NCBI GenBank assembly: GCA_014237955.1
Contig: JABABY010000004.1
Coordinates: 9,848-34,723 of the forward strand
From: Planctomycetota bacterium
Lineage (GTDB): Bacteria > Planctomycetota > Planctomycetia > Pirellulales > UBA7805
Direction: 5' to 3'
Length of the DNA: 24,876 bases
Shown here: one piece after another, positions 14,721 through 23,414 of the stretch
Layout of the letters: each line of letters opens with the position of its first letter
How positions within the stretch are numbered: the stretch's first letter is position 1
Notes under the pieces: model-generated
The model's input: the letters and a program-made list of their open reading frames with translations, nothing else
What the model was told of the DNA's origin: nothing
Databases searched by the model: none
Translations under genes and position numbers: made by a program

Positions 14721-15032
14721 TTAATCTGCGCTTTCGCATCGCTCACTTTTCTTCCGTGCTCGCGCCACCCCGACGACTAATGTTCCCACAAGAAGGATAC
14801 TTATGATTGCTAATGGGCTGCTGACAAAAAATGCTCTCCATACTGTGTTTGTTGCCAATATGTCATAAAGTTGTGCTCTAAGAACATCTTCATTCACATT
14901 TATTTGGGGCGCTAATGTTGCCGCAATATTGCTGGAAAAGGTAACAGGCCATGCCAAGCCAACGCCAAAAACCAGCGTCCACAATATGATTGAGGATATT
15001 GCTAAAAAACGGTTCCAAAAAGAATCAACCAT
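14721..15032 (-). CDS. Small two-TM membrane protein, 103 aa
   Basis: The product has hydrophobic segments at about residues 7-32 (FLAISSIILWTLVFGVGLAW) and 68-90 (FFVSSPLAIISILLVGTLVV), with a polar loop between them and a basic then acidic tail (RARKKSERCESAD). No family is recognised. The 279-bp gap between its stop and the GYF gene is occupied largely by repeat copy B. Its ATG has only a distant GGGGA as possible ribosome binding site. It lies 96 bp downstream of the sulfatase pair. The absence of a better frame and the clean TM pattern support a real gene. Confidence 0.6.
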   Translation of the reverse strand: MVDSFWNRFLAISSIILWTLVFGVGLAWPVTFSSNIAATLAPQINVNEDVLRAQLYDILATNTVWRAFFVSSPLAIISILLVGTLVVGVARARKKSERCESAD

Positions 15033-15128
15033 TTTTTGTCCCCGCTTTTACAGAATGACTCAGCGCTCGCCCAATGGTGGCATTATCCCGCCAGATGGGC
15101 CTGCTTTGCAAGCAAAATAGAACTCGTC

Positions 15129-16544
15129 TTAACGCGAAATATTCGCGCGGACCCTGTCGAGCTGCTCTTTCAAGCCTTCCCGCACCTTAGCATAAGCGGG
15201 ATTTTTTGAGAGGTTTCGATTTTCCCCCGGGTCCTCCTGCAAGTCGAACAGACCTGTCGCAAGCAGTTTGCCCCGTCCGCCATCGGCATGCATCTCCATA
15301 TACCGGTAGCGATCGCTCCGGACCGAATCACCTCCTCCCCAACGGCTGAAAACGACTTCTTTATGGGCGGCGTCGGTATCCAGTAGGAGCGGCAGCAGAC
15401 TTTTACCTTGCAGGTGCGCCGGTTTGGGAATTTTTGTCAGGTCGCAAAGCGTGGGATAGATGTCAATCGTTTCAACCAAGCGGGCACAGTCTCGATCGCC
15501 CGGAATGCCGGGTGCGGCAATGATTAGCGGCACGCGGGTGGCGACTTCAAAGTTGGTGTGTTTGCACCAGAAACCGTGCTCGCCAAGCTGCCAGCCATGG
15601 TCGCCCCAGAGGACGACGATCGTCTTCTCAGCCAGACCGAGTCGCTCGAGTGCATCGAGCAGGCGGCCTATCTGGGCATCCACAAAGCTCACGCTCGCCC
15701 GGTAGCCGCGAACAAGCTCACGCGCTGTCTCGGCAGAGACCGGCCCATCCTTAGGAATATCTCGATAGCTCCGCAACTCGCCCCAAGTATAGCGAAAGGC
15801 TCGGGAAAGGTCGCGGGGAAAATAGTCGTTCGCAGCCAGTGGAATTTGATCCTCTGGATAAAGATCCCAATATTTTTGTGGGGCAACAAAGGGCAGATGC
15901 GGCCGGTAGAAACCGCAGGCGAGAAAAAAAGGGGTATCGTCCTTCGCCAGTTGGTCCAGGTTGGCGAGCGTTCTGTCACAGATTTGATAATCGGGATAGA
16001 TATCGTCCGCCATGTCGGCCGCCTCGAACGCCGGACCGTTTATCCGCCGCCCATTTTTTTCGATCGGCTGATTTTCGGGCTTGGCCCACGAAATGCTGCG
16101 GTTTTCCGGTCGCCAAGGAGGTTCGCTCCAGGCATCCAAATCGTCGTCCTGGTGGTGATAGATTTTGCCGTTGCTAAGCGTGGTGTACCCGTGCTGTTTG
16201 AAGAGCGCAGGAAGCGACACCACATGCGGCGCATCCTGATCGACGCGAGTGAGATAGTTGCGGAAACGATCGGGCGTCGGCCGCAGGCTGGTCATAAGAG
16301 TCGCCCGCGAGGCACCACAGGTCGCAATGTTGCAGTATGCCTGGGTGAACCGTACACCTTCGGTGGCCAGTCGATCGAGGTTCGGCGTGACCATGGCTTC
16401 GTGGCCGAAGCTGTGGATTTCGGGCCGCAGGTCATCGACAGCAATGAACAACACGTTCGGCCGCGTCTCATCCGCCGCAATCGGCAGAGCATATCCCCAG
16501 AGGCCAAGCAGCATCAGAGGGGCAAAAACACCTTTAACGTCCAT
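15129..16544 (-). CDS. Secreted sulfatase, iduronate-2-sulfatase-like
   Basis: The chosen start is the ATG at 16544 (471 aa), which has a GGAAGGAAG ribosome binding site and overlaps the upstream sulfatase gene by 11 bp; the frame extends to 16577. A signal peptide follows (MDVKGVFAPLMLLGLWGYAL). Metal-site residues appear in PNVLFIAVDDLRPE. The sulfatase signature is CGASRATLMTSLRP, so the formylglycine Cys sits in CxAxR instead of the commoner CxPxR. Further motifs are LSNGKIYHH, RPHLPFVAPQKYWDLYP and WGDHGWQLGEHGFWCKHTNFE, the last with the Asp/His metal ligands typical of the iduronate-2-sulfatase-like subfamily. It hydrolyses a sulfate ester outside the cytoplasm after maturation by a formylglycine-generating enzyme not seen here. 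It is translationally coupled to the other sulfatase. Confidence 0.9.
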   Translation of the reverse strand: MDVKGVFAPLMLLGLWGYALPIAADETRPNVLFIAVDDLRPEIHSFGHEAMVTPNLDRLATEGVRFTQAYCNIATCGASRATLMTSLRPTPDRFRNYLTRVDQDAPHVVSLPALFKQHGYTTLSNGKIYHHQDDDLDAWSEPPWRPENRSISWAKPENQPIEKNGRRINGPAFEAADMADDIYPDYQICDRTLANLDQLAKDDTPFFLACGFYRPHLPFVAPQKYWDLYPEDQIPLAANDYFPRDLSRAFRYTWGELRSYRDIPKDGPVSAETARELVRGYRASVSFVDAQIGRLLDALERLGLAEKTIVVLWGDHGWQLGEHGFWCKHTNFEVATRVPLIIAAPGIPGDRDCARLVETIDIYPTLCDLTKIPKPAHLQGKSLLPLLLDTDAAHKEVVFSRWGGGDSVRSDRYRYMEMHADGGRGKLLATGLFDLQEDPGENRNLSKNPAYAKVREGLKEQLDRVRANISR

Positions 16545-17907
16545 CGTCTTCCTTCCACCAGTCGGGGCCATCGGCAAGTACCGCCCGGTCGTGATCGATC
16601 AGTTCTTTGCGCATTTTTGAAAATCGCTCCGGATACTCTTCTGCCAGATCGGTTGTTTCTTTGGGATCGTTTTTGAGATTATAGAGTTCAAACGTTTTTA
16701 AATCATGTGAGCCCACAATTTTCCAGTTCCCTTCACGCAGCCCCACTTTGTATTGTTCGGGTGCCAGATGATTCCGCCAGTAGAGCGGCTGGTCCCGCTC
16801 GATGGTGCCGCCGGAGAAGAGTGGCACGATCGAAGTGCCATCAATCACCCGATCCGCAGGCAGCGGGATGCCCACAATCTGACAGATCGTGGGAAACAGG
16901 TCCGAACCGATAATCGGCGTCTCGCAGACGCTGCCGGGCTCGATGTGGCCGGGCCAGCGGATAATGCCCGGCACGCGGATCCCGCCTTCGTGGGTGTGCC
17001 GCTTGCGTCCCCGCAGTCCACCGGTCGAGCCGCGAGTGCGGCTTCCCACGCGCGTTCCGCTCCCCTCGGGCCCGTTGTCCGAGGTAAAGACGACCAGCGT
17101 GTTGTTCGTCTCTCCTAACCGATCGAGCGCGTGCATCAGCATACCGAAGGCGTGGTCGAGTTGGGTAATGTTGCCGTGGTGCTGCCGGATACCCTCATCT
17201 TCAATCTCCTTATAGCTCTCCATGAACCGGCTGGCCGATTCGATCGGCTGGTGCGGTTCGTGCGTCCAAACCGTAAGAAAGAAAGGCGCATCCTCTTTCT
17301 TTTCTTCTTTCAGCCACCGGACCGCTTCTTCGACGGCCACGACGGCCGAGGGCCCTTCCAGTTTTCCGGTTGCCTCGCGGTTGCGGACGTAGTTGGTCGG
17401 GTTGATGTGATTGGGGCGGGCGTTGTTTTGGGTCGCCAGCCACCAGTCGTAACCGTGATCATCCGGCTGCGGCTGATCGGGCGAGTTGAATTTTCCGTTG
17501 AGGTGCCACTTGCCGACGTGGCAGGTGGCATAACCCTGCTCGCGGAGCAGCTTGGCGATGCTGATTTCGCTTTGTCGCAGGTGGTATCCGCTACCGTCGG
17601 GGATCCAACGCCAGACCCCGTTGCGGTAGGGAGTGCGTCCGGTGAGGATCGCCGAGCGGGACGGAGAGCAGACAGCGCAGGCCGAATAACACTGCGTGAA
17701 GCGCATCCCCTCGCTGGCAAACTTGTCGAGGTTCGGGGAGTGAATCAGCGGATGTCCGTAACAGGCCAGATCTCCCCAGCCCTGATCGTCGGTGAGAAAG
17801 ATCACGATGTTGGGCCGCGCCTGCTCATCCTCACCTGCCGCATGCTGTAGCGCAAAGGTGCTCAGGAGTACCAAAACGAGCGACAGGAGTTTTGCCGATT
17901 GGGTCAT
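16534..17907 (-). CDS. Secreted sulfatase, arylsulfatase/GALNS-like
   Basis: The 457-aa protein has an N-terminal signal peptide (LLSLVLVLLSTFALQHAAG). PNIVIFLTDDQGWGDLACYG carries the metal-binding Asp pair. The canonical signature CSPSRSAILTG begins at C80, with P82 and R84. GKWHLNG near residue 137, HEPHQPIES and VVFTSDNGPEG near 258-268 complete the active site. The overall pattern is closest to N-acetylgalactosamine-6-sulfatase/arylsulfatase A-type S1 sulfatases. It overlaps the second sulfatase by 11 bp, so both are probably made together and act on the same sulfated glycan at different positions; that last point is inference. The gap to the GH32-like gene is 115 bp, without a visible terminator. 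Confidence 0.92.
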   Translation of the reverse strand: MTQSAKLLSLVLVLLSTFALQHAAGEDEQARPNIVIFLTDDQGWGDLACYGHPLIHSPNLDKFASEGMRFTQCYSACAVCSPSRSAILTGRTPYRNGVWRWIPDGSGYHLRQSEISIAKLLREQGYATCHVGKWHLNGKFNSPDQPQPDDHGYDWWLATQNNARPNHINPTNYVRNREATGKLEGPSAVVAVEEAVRWLKEEKKEDAPFFLTVWTHEPHQPIESASRFMESYKEIEDEGIRQHHGNITQLDHAFGMLMHALDRLGETNNTLVVFTSDNGPEGSGTRVGSRTRGSTGGLRGRKRHTHEGGIRVPGIIRWPGHIEPGSVCETPIIGSDLFPTICQIVGIPLPADRVIDGTSIVPLFSGGTIERDQPLYWRNHLAPEQYKVGLREGNWKIVGSHDLKTFELYNLKNDPKETTDLAEEYPERFSKMRKELIDHDRAVLADGPDWWKEDDGR

Positions 17908-18022
17908 ACAAGGGTCGCCAAAATGTTTTTGGGAGGCCCGGTTGTGCCGGACAGATCATTTTAGGATGTGGAGCGTGTTTTGCCAAACGCGACCAAATAT
18001 TCGCTCGCCTCTCGAAGGCGCG

Positions 18023-19561
18023 TCAGTGCGGGTTTGATGGCATAATCTCCCAGGCTTCCAAGAGCGGCACCCGGAAGCTGCCGCCACGGGCGAAGAGCTC
18101 GATTCCCAAACTATCCTCACGCGACGGATAGATTCGTCGCATCACCGCCTGACGGTCGTTGGCAAACACTTCGACGATCGACTTGTCGACAAAAATCCGC
18201 AGCCTCAGCAGTTCTCCGCCCGGCAGTTCAAACGGTCCTGCTTCTACCGTTTTGACTTTGTCCGTAAGGCTCGACTTGCGGGTATCAATCTTCAGTTTCT
18301 TCTCGTCGGCATCATAAAAAATCAAAGTCTCCTCTTCGCCGCCGGGTGAAGTGCGGACTTTTACGCCGCACTGCCGGGCATCGCCCGGATCGATGGTGAG
18401 CCGCAACTCCAAACTGTCTCCGCGGAGGTCGATTTTTAATTCCGAATCGGCCGCCACGGTCAAGTTTTCCAGCTTCTGGGCGTTGTAACGGAGTTGCTCC
18501 AATTCCTCGGGGACCTGCATCCTCAACGTTCCATCCAGAGCGAGCGAAAGGACGCGGGGCAGACTCATCGTCCCCGACCAATCCCGGTCGGCTCTGAGCT
18601 TGAAATCGGGCCGGTCCTTGGCCCAGGCCCACATGATGCGGCGACCGCGATCGTCGAGCAAACTCTCAGGTGCAAAGAAACTGTTATCGACCCAACTCAT
18701 CTGCTCGTGATGCGTCGGATGGAACTGTTCGTCTTTCCAGTCACCCAAATAATAGCGGGCGCCTAAATCGTGGCTGATGCAGAGCAGCATGTGGCGATCG
18801 CCCAATTTGAAAAAGTCGGCGCAGGAGACATCTTCGTTGATTTTCACTCCGTCGATCGGGTTGGCCAAAAAGTCTCCCCGGTATTCCCAGGGACCGGCCA
18901 GCGAAGGTGCCCGAGCGATCCCGGGCCGCTTGCCTCCGAAAATGGCATAGTAGTTTTCTCCTTCGACCCAACCGTAAGGATCCCAGGAATTGTATTTGCC
19001 GTGATGCTCTTCACCCTCTTGGGTTGAAGGGGTGATCGGATTCGATTCGAGTTTCTTCCAGCCATCGAGGTTCTCATCCAAGGCAACGGCCATCGCATTG
19101 CCCTGTCCTACCTGGTGGTAACACATCGTCGGCACACCCTCCTTGTTGACAAAACAGTTGCCGCTAAACATCCCGCTAAGCAGCTTGGTCGGATGGTGCC
19201 GCCAGTGGCACAGATCGATACTCGAAACATGCCCCCAGTTATGGCCTCGATCGTCCTGAAAAATATAGAAGAGGTGGTAGCGGCCTTTCCAGAAAATAGC
19301 TCCGTTGGGGTCAAACGGCATCCCGGTCCCCTCGGGAATGACAAAATGATATCCGGGCCGATGCGGATCGTTGAGCAAATTTTCGCGGAGCGTACGGGCT
19401 GCCTTGGCCGCCTGCTGTGGCGTGAGGGTTGTGGTGACCGGTTTCGGTTTCTCTGCGGCGGCTTTTCCCGGCAGTCCGACTGCAGTCACAGCGAGCAAAG
19501 CGAATCCAATAGTGGCAAGCAGCAGCGTACGATCCGCTCTCGGTAACCGGTCATCATGCAT
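18023..19561 (-). CDS. Secreted GH32-like glycosidase with altered active-site motifs
   Basis: The ATG at 19561 (512 aa) is chosen because AAGGAG lies 9 nt before it and a signal sequence follows (LLLATIGFALLAVTAVGL). The N-terminal five-blade propeller of GH32 (fructosidase, levanase, invertase) is shown by MPFDPNGAIFWKGRYHLFY with the nucleophile Asp at D84, the FSGNCF box near 132-137 and NSWDPYGW at 191-198 with D194. The C-terminal beta-sandwich holds LRIFVDKSIVEVFANDRQ, as in true GH32 enzymes. Two motifs are unusual: the RDP arginine is Trp, and the ECP motif with the acid/base Glu reads SCA (S246-A248), with the nearest Glu at 243. Activity is thus uncertain. Its place before two sulfatases suggests use of a sulfated glycan. 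Confidence 0.85.
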   Translation of the reverse strand: MHDDRLPRADRTLLLATIGFALLAVTAVGLPGKAAAEKPKPVTTTLTPQQAAKAARTLRENLLNDPHRPGYHFVIPEGTGMPFDPNGAIFWKGRYHLFYIFQDDRGHNWGHVSSIDLCHWRHHPTKLLSGMFSGNCFVNKEGVPTMCYHQVGQGNAMAVALDENLDGWKKLESNPITPSTQEGEEHHGKYNSWDPYGWVEGENYYAIFGGKRPGIARAPSLAGPWEYRGDFLANPIDGVKINEDVSCADFFKLGDRHMLLCISHDLGARYYLGDWKDEQFHPTHHEQMSWVDNSFFAPESLLDDRGRRIMWAWAKDRPDFKLRADRDWSGTMSLPRVLSLALDGTLRMQVPEELEQLRYNAQKLENLTVAADSELKIDLRGDSLELRLTIDPGDARQCGVKVRTSPGGEEETLIFYDADEKKLKIDTRKSSLTDKVKTVEAGPFELPGGELLRLRIFVDKSIVEVFANDRQAVMRRIYPSREDSLGIELFARGGSFRVPLLEAWEIMPSNPH

Positions 19562-19727
19562 GAATTGGGACTCCTTGGTAGCGAGTTCAAAATGTCCAGG
19601 TGGGCCCGCCATTGTTTCACCAATGGTTCCGGCCCGTCAAGCGGTTGGGACACATTCCTCACAACCATCCGCAATTGGAAGGATGAACAAGCCTCGCTGC
19701 TGCAAACCATTGGCGGCCGGCTCTATT

Positions 19728-20621
19728 TCATTGCTGCTGGAGATGTTCCTCTAAAAAGTCGAGAAGAAGTTCCGTGTAGCGATTCGGATCGAATTGATAG
19801 AGATCGACGTGTCCCGCCCCTTCAAAGAAGATCAGTTTTTTCCGCTCGCCTGCCGCTTGGAAGAGTCGTCTTGTCTCCTCCTTTGGGGTTAACCGGTCCT
19901 CACTTCCGGCCATCACCAATACAGGACAGGAGAGTGCGCCAATGTGATCCACCGGTCTCAATGCTGCGGGTGAAATCCCGAGCCTCAGCTTCATTTGCAA
20001 GAGCAGAATCTCTTTGGCAATGGGGCTCAGCGGTCCGAGTCGCTGGCGAATCCGATTGCCGATCGCCTCGTCGATGGTCGGATAGACCGACTCCAGAACG
20101 GCAGCATCGATCTTTAATGGCGAGGCCAGTACCGTTGCTGCTCCCCCCAGTGAGATACCAATCACTGCAACGGGCTGTTCTGGTTTTCGCATGTGCGCAA
20201 AATCGACGGCGGCACGCACATCGAACCGTTCGAGGTGACCGGCCGTAATGCACTCGCCGCTGCTTTCGCCATGACTCTGCAGGTCGATTAGGAGAATGGA
20301 GTAACCCTTGCGATGGAGAAACCGTGCGCGGTCTACCATCTGGAGCCGCGATCTGCGGATACTGTGCAGCAGGATGACGGTTCCCTTATCCCGATCACCC
20401 GGAACGTACCAGCCGCTCACAATCGAACCGGAACTGCTACCGAGAAGTATCGGTTCTCCAGCGAGATCGGGTGGGCAGGGTCCTGCCGGCACCCGCATGG
20501 GCGCGACGAGCCGATTGCCAACCTGCCACGAAACGCCGGCGAAGAGAAGCAGGCCGAGGGCTACTGCCACGAGCGCCCAGAATAGTGTGGTCCGATTCCG
20601 CAATGTCTCGCGCAATGTCAT
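19728..20621 (-). CDS. Membrane-anchored alpha/beta hydrolase
   Basis: The 297-aa protein has one N-terminal hydrophobic segment (residues 13-30, LFWALVAVALGLLLFAGV), likely an anchor. The alpha/beta hydrolase fold follows: GTVILLHSIRRSR near 80-92 (oxyanion region), YSILLIDLQSHGES, the nucleophile elbow GISLGG with S157, the acid in GSEDRLT (D242) and the base in GAGHVDLY (H271). All three catalytic residues are present. The family is the BAAT/esterase-like type with unknown substrate. The gene follows the second SRPBCC gene by 51 bp on the same strand, so both are probably expressed together; an ester or lipid substrate is a guess. It ends 166 bp before the GH32-like gene start. Confidence 0.87.
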   Translation of the reverse strand: MTLRETLRNRTTLFWALVAVALGLLLFAGVSWQVGNRLVAPMRVPAGPCPPDLAGEPILLGSSSGSIVSGWYVPGDRDKGTVILLHSIRRSRLQMVDRARFLHRKGYSILLIDLQSHGESSGECITAGHLERFDVRAAVDFAHMRKPEQPVAVIGISLGGAATVLASPLKIDAAVLESVYPTIDEAIGNRIRQRLGPLSPIAKEILLLQMKLRLGISPAALRPVDHIGALSCPVLVMAGSEDRLTPKEETRRLFQAAGERKKLIFFEGAGHVDLYQFDPNRYTELLLDFLEEHLQQQ

Positions 20622-20672
20622 GAGATTTTCCGATTGGCATCGCCGCTACCCGACCGCTATGCCGGCGGTTCT

Positions 20673-21152
20673 TCAGTCACTATCGCCTGCAAAAATATCA
20701 CGAAGCGCTCGGGCGCGAAATTCGAATATAGAGCGAAGGTCACGGCTGACAAACAGACGGTTAATGAGGCCTCCACCGAAAATCCGGTAGCGGATGCGAT
20801 CGTGTACGAGGGTGGAATCACCCTCCTCTTCAAAAGTATGTTCGTGAATCCACTGTCGATACGGGCCTTTCTCTTGCTCATCGACAAATCGATATGGCGG
20901 TTCCCACGCAGTGATTGCCGATCGCCAACGCAATGGAATCCTGTGAACGCGCAACCGATAGTCGATCCGTGTTCCCTCGCGCATTTCGATAGGGCCTTTT
21001 GTGAGGATGTCGAAGTGCAGGGACGATGGTGTGATCCGCTGCAGGTTGCGGGCGTCTGCAAAGAAGGCGAAGACATCCTCGCGGGGCCGCGGCACGCGCA
21101 TGCTCGAACGCAGCAGAAAGTCTTTACCGTCATTTGAAATCTCAGCGGTCAC
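20673..21152 (-). CDS. SRPBCC (START-like) protein, copy 2
   Basis: This 159-aa paralog of the protein at 10318-10821 shares long identical runs such as FFADARNLQRITP, GTRIDYRLRVHRIPLRW and WIHEHTF; about 108 of 154 aligned residues are identical by eye. Like copy 1 it begins with a GTG, here without a strong ribosome binding site. Differences are mostly charged surface positions. Copy 2 lacks the DUF1295 partner and instead sits between a 731-aa secreted protein (43 bp upstream) and an alpha/beta hydrolase (51 bp downstream). The two copies probably bind related hydrophobic ligands; whether copy 2 shares the regulation of the lipid locus cannot be seen. Confidence 0.85.
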   Translation of the reverse strand: MTAEISNDGKDFLLRSSMRVPRPREDVFAFFADARNLQRITPSSLHFDILTKGPIEMREGTRIDYRLRVHRIPLRWRSAITAWEPPYRFVDEQEKGPYRQWIHEHTFEEEGDSTLVHDRIRYRIFGGGLINRLFVSRDLRSIFEFRARALRDIFAGDSD

Positions 21153-21195
21153 CGTATTTTTCCGAGTCGGTTATGACAATCCTAGTATTACCCAA

Positions 21196-23391
21196 TTAGG
21201 GCTGTTGTTTGTTCACCGGCCGCGGCTCCGTCAGTCGACGGATACGGAAGTTTTTATAATCGATTTCACCCATGTAGCGCCGCCACCCACCGGATCCGAA
21301 ACCGACCATATCGAATGGTATCGCGGATCCATGGCCAGTGGACCCGAGGTCTATTTTTGTATCGTTGACAAACAACTCAAACGTCTCGTTGTCCCATGCC
21401 TTAAGATGAAGGCGATTGCTATAGTCGAAGGAATTTCCATCCGCCGTGACCTTTCGTTTCAGCGGGATTTTTTCAGGCAAAGAATATCCGCCTCCGACGA
21501 AGACTCCATCTCCCGTGATATCCGCGCAAAACGCTATGCCGGAGGAACCCTGTCCGCGATTGGCACAAAGCCCTATGTGAATTCCAGCATACAACCAATG
21601 GGAAATCACCTTCTTTGGTTCTAGTTCGAGTGTTATTTCCTTGGGGCCCCGAAAGCTCCCTTTATGATAGAGGTACATGTATTTATATTTTTTGATATTA
21701 CTGGCTGTGACACTGTTCTTGTTTTCGACTTTGAATAAATTTGCGGGGCCTCTCCATTCAGCCAGGTCCGGGCTGAATTCAAGATCGACCCATTTTCCGG
21801 ATTCGTAGTCAAGTTCCTTCTGGGCTATATCGATAATGGACTGCAGGAAGTAATCCGCCTCTTCGTTTGTATTCTGGTTCTTTAATTTGGTGAAAACATC
21901 GTGAACCTGTTTTGTTTTTTTAATTGAATTCGGCAATTCAAGGAGATCCAGCGCCTCGTGCAGCGGTTCGCCCAGCGACTTGCTTGCCTGGATTTCAGAC
22001 CAATGGTATTTCTTTCTCAAATCGTAATCGGCAAAAGATTTTTCGTAGAATTCATCGCCGATCAGTTTCCAAAAATGTTCCGCGTCATCGTAGTTGCGTG
22101 TCATCAACGCCATTGCGAGGATATTGGTGTAGAAGGTTCTCTGAGGTCGACTCAAGCGACCTGTCTGGCGATCGCTGACAATAGTGCGAGAAGGGTGTTC
22201 GGCCAGTTTCAATAGTGAATAACGCCATTTGTCATAGAAATCCGGGACGTTCTCGGAAAGAAATTCAAAATTGGCGTCTCCACGCTGGATCTGTTCTGTT
22301 GCAATTGTGAAGTAGAACGGGACCAGGGTGTCGAATCGATCGGTACGGGCGCACGCTTCGCCAAAAGCGACCATCTTCTCGTAGCTACCCCCATTTTCCG
22401 GTCTCAGGTATTTAAGCATGCTCTCGTAGGCTGGCCAGTAGTCGATTTGCCCCTCGACCGCGCGCTGGAACCAAATTTCGAAGGAGTCTTCGTCGCCACC
22501 GAGACTCGCCACGTGCATCATCATTTCAGGAGCTTCCGGGTAGTCAGGATGCAACGCCCAGGCCTTGCGGAGATATTCCCGAGCAAGGTTTAGTTGCGAT
22601 GCATCATCCTGCGCTCCTTGCGGTTCTTCCACATCCTTGATGCCATTCCGTTCCAACTGAAGGTGGTACCAGCCTTTGAGCATCGCCATCAGCCAGGGAT
22701 CTTTACCGGGCATCTCTTCATACGCCTTGACCATCTTTTTGGATACTTTGTGCTGGAAGCGCGCATGCTTGGTGAAACGGATAAAATCGCTCCAGGCAGG
22801 CCGCTGCATGTCGGGCTCCTCCGTCGCCCACTCAAAGTATTTGGGAACAAGCCGCAGCAACCCGGGGTGGTACTTGTTGACGTTGCCAATGCTTCCCATG
22901 CGATAGACCACCAACTGCAGCGTATAGCGCGCAATAGCTTCTGCCGCAGGATGATAGCCTTCCCTCAGGATTTTGTTCACCGCACTTAGGGCATTCGACT
23001 CGGCTGTAGAATACCAACGCTTGTCCATTAGCGTGTGTGCATAATAGGCGCGGAATAGCGGATCCCGGCTGCCGGCATCGAACACGGCCTGGCCCATTTT
23101 CGTCAGATGTTTGTATTCGATCACCAGTGGTTCTTCGATGAAGTAAATACCACTCTCATTTGCAATGGCGTGCTGGAGAAATTTGCGTGCCTCCAGGCGG
23201 ATGGCCGGCTTGTCCTTTGTATATGTATCGTAAAGCTCAAGTTGTCTCGCATAGAGTTTGAAATGGTTTCTGCGCTCATCCTTAGCCGTTGACGCGTCCT
23301 CCGGCAACACAAGCTGCATTTCTCCCGGCTGTTGCTGGGGAGCTCCGAGTATTCCAAGAAGGAGGACGAAATTTAAGATTTCCAGATGCAT
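21196..23391 (-). CDS. Large secreted protein: helical repeat region plus C-terminal beta-sandwich
   Basis: The 731-aa protein has a short N-terminal hydrophobic signal-like segment (LEILNFVLLLGILGAP). Residues about 40-500 are mostly helical with TPR-like or solenoid character (for example LAREYLRKAWALHPDYPEAPE near 275 and ILAMALMTRNYDDAEHFWKL near 425). From about 525 a beta-rich domain follows (VDLEFSPDLAEWRGPANLF, then HWLYAGIHIGL, FELFVNDTKIDLG and IDYKNFRIRRL), which resembles concanavalin-like/DUF1080-type domains of planctomycete secreted proteins. No catalytic motif is recognised; a binding or scaffold role at the cell surface is possible. The stop is 43 bp before SRPBCC copy 2. Repeat copy C lies just upstream of the start. 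Confidence 0.8.
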   Translation of the reverse strand: MHLEILNFVLLLGILGAPQQQPGEMQLVLPEDASTAKDERRNHFKLYARQLELYDTYTKDKPAIRLEARKFLQHAIANESGIYFIEEPLVIEYKHLTKMGQAVFDAGSRDPLFRAYYAHTLMDKRWYSTAESNALSAVNKILREGYHPAAEAIARYTLQLVVYRMGSIGNVNKYHPGLLRLVPKYFEWATEEPDMQRPAWSDFIRFTKHARFQHKVSKKMVKAYEEMPGKDPWLMAMLKGWYHLQLERNGIKDVEEPQGAQDDASQLNLAREYLRKAWALHPDYPEAPEMMMHVASLGGDEDSFEIWFQRAVEGQIDYWPAYESMLKYLRPENGGSYEKMVAFGEACARTDRFDTLVPFYFTIATEQIQRGDANFEFLSENVPDFYDKWRYSLLKLAEHPSRTIVSDRQTGRLSRPQRTFYTNILAMALMTRNYDDAEHFWKLIGDEFYEKSFADYDLRKKYHWSEIQASKSLGEPLHEALDLLELPNSIKKTKQVHDVFTKLKNQNTNEEADYFLQSIIDIAQKELDYESGKWVDLEFSPDLAEWRGPANLFKVENKNSVTASNIKKYKYMYLYHKGSFRGPKEITLELEPKKVISHWLYAGIHIGLCANRGQGSSGIAFCADITGDGVFVGGGYSLPEKIPLKRKVTADGNSFDYSNRLHLKAWDNETFELFVNDTKIDLGSTGHGSAIPFDMVGFGSGGWRRYMGEIDYKNFRIRRLTEPRPVNKQQP

Positions 23392-23414
23392 GCGAAATTC
23401 AATGATTCTGTTGA

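Noticed and set aside
15558..16676. 372-aa frame on the + strand opposite the sulfatases
   Set aside because: It lies antisense to two clear sulfatase genes with full motifs and shows no domain; it is a shadow of high-GC codon use.
17131..17850. 239-aa frame on the + strand opposite the second sulfatase
   Set aside because: Antisense to a complete CxPxR sulfatase; no ribosome binding site or recognisable motif.
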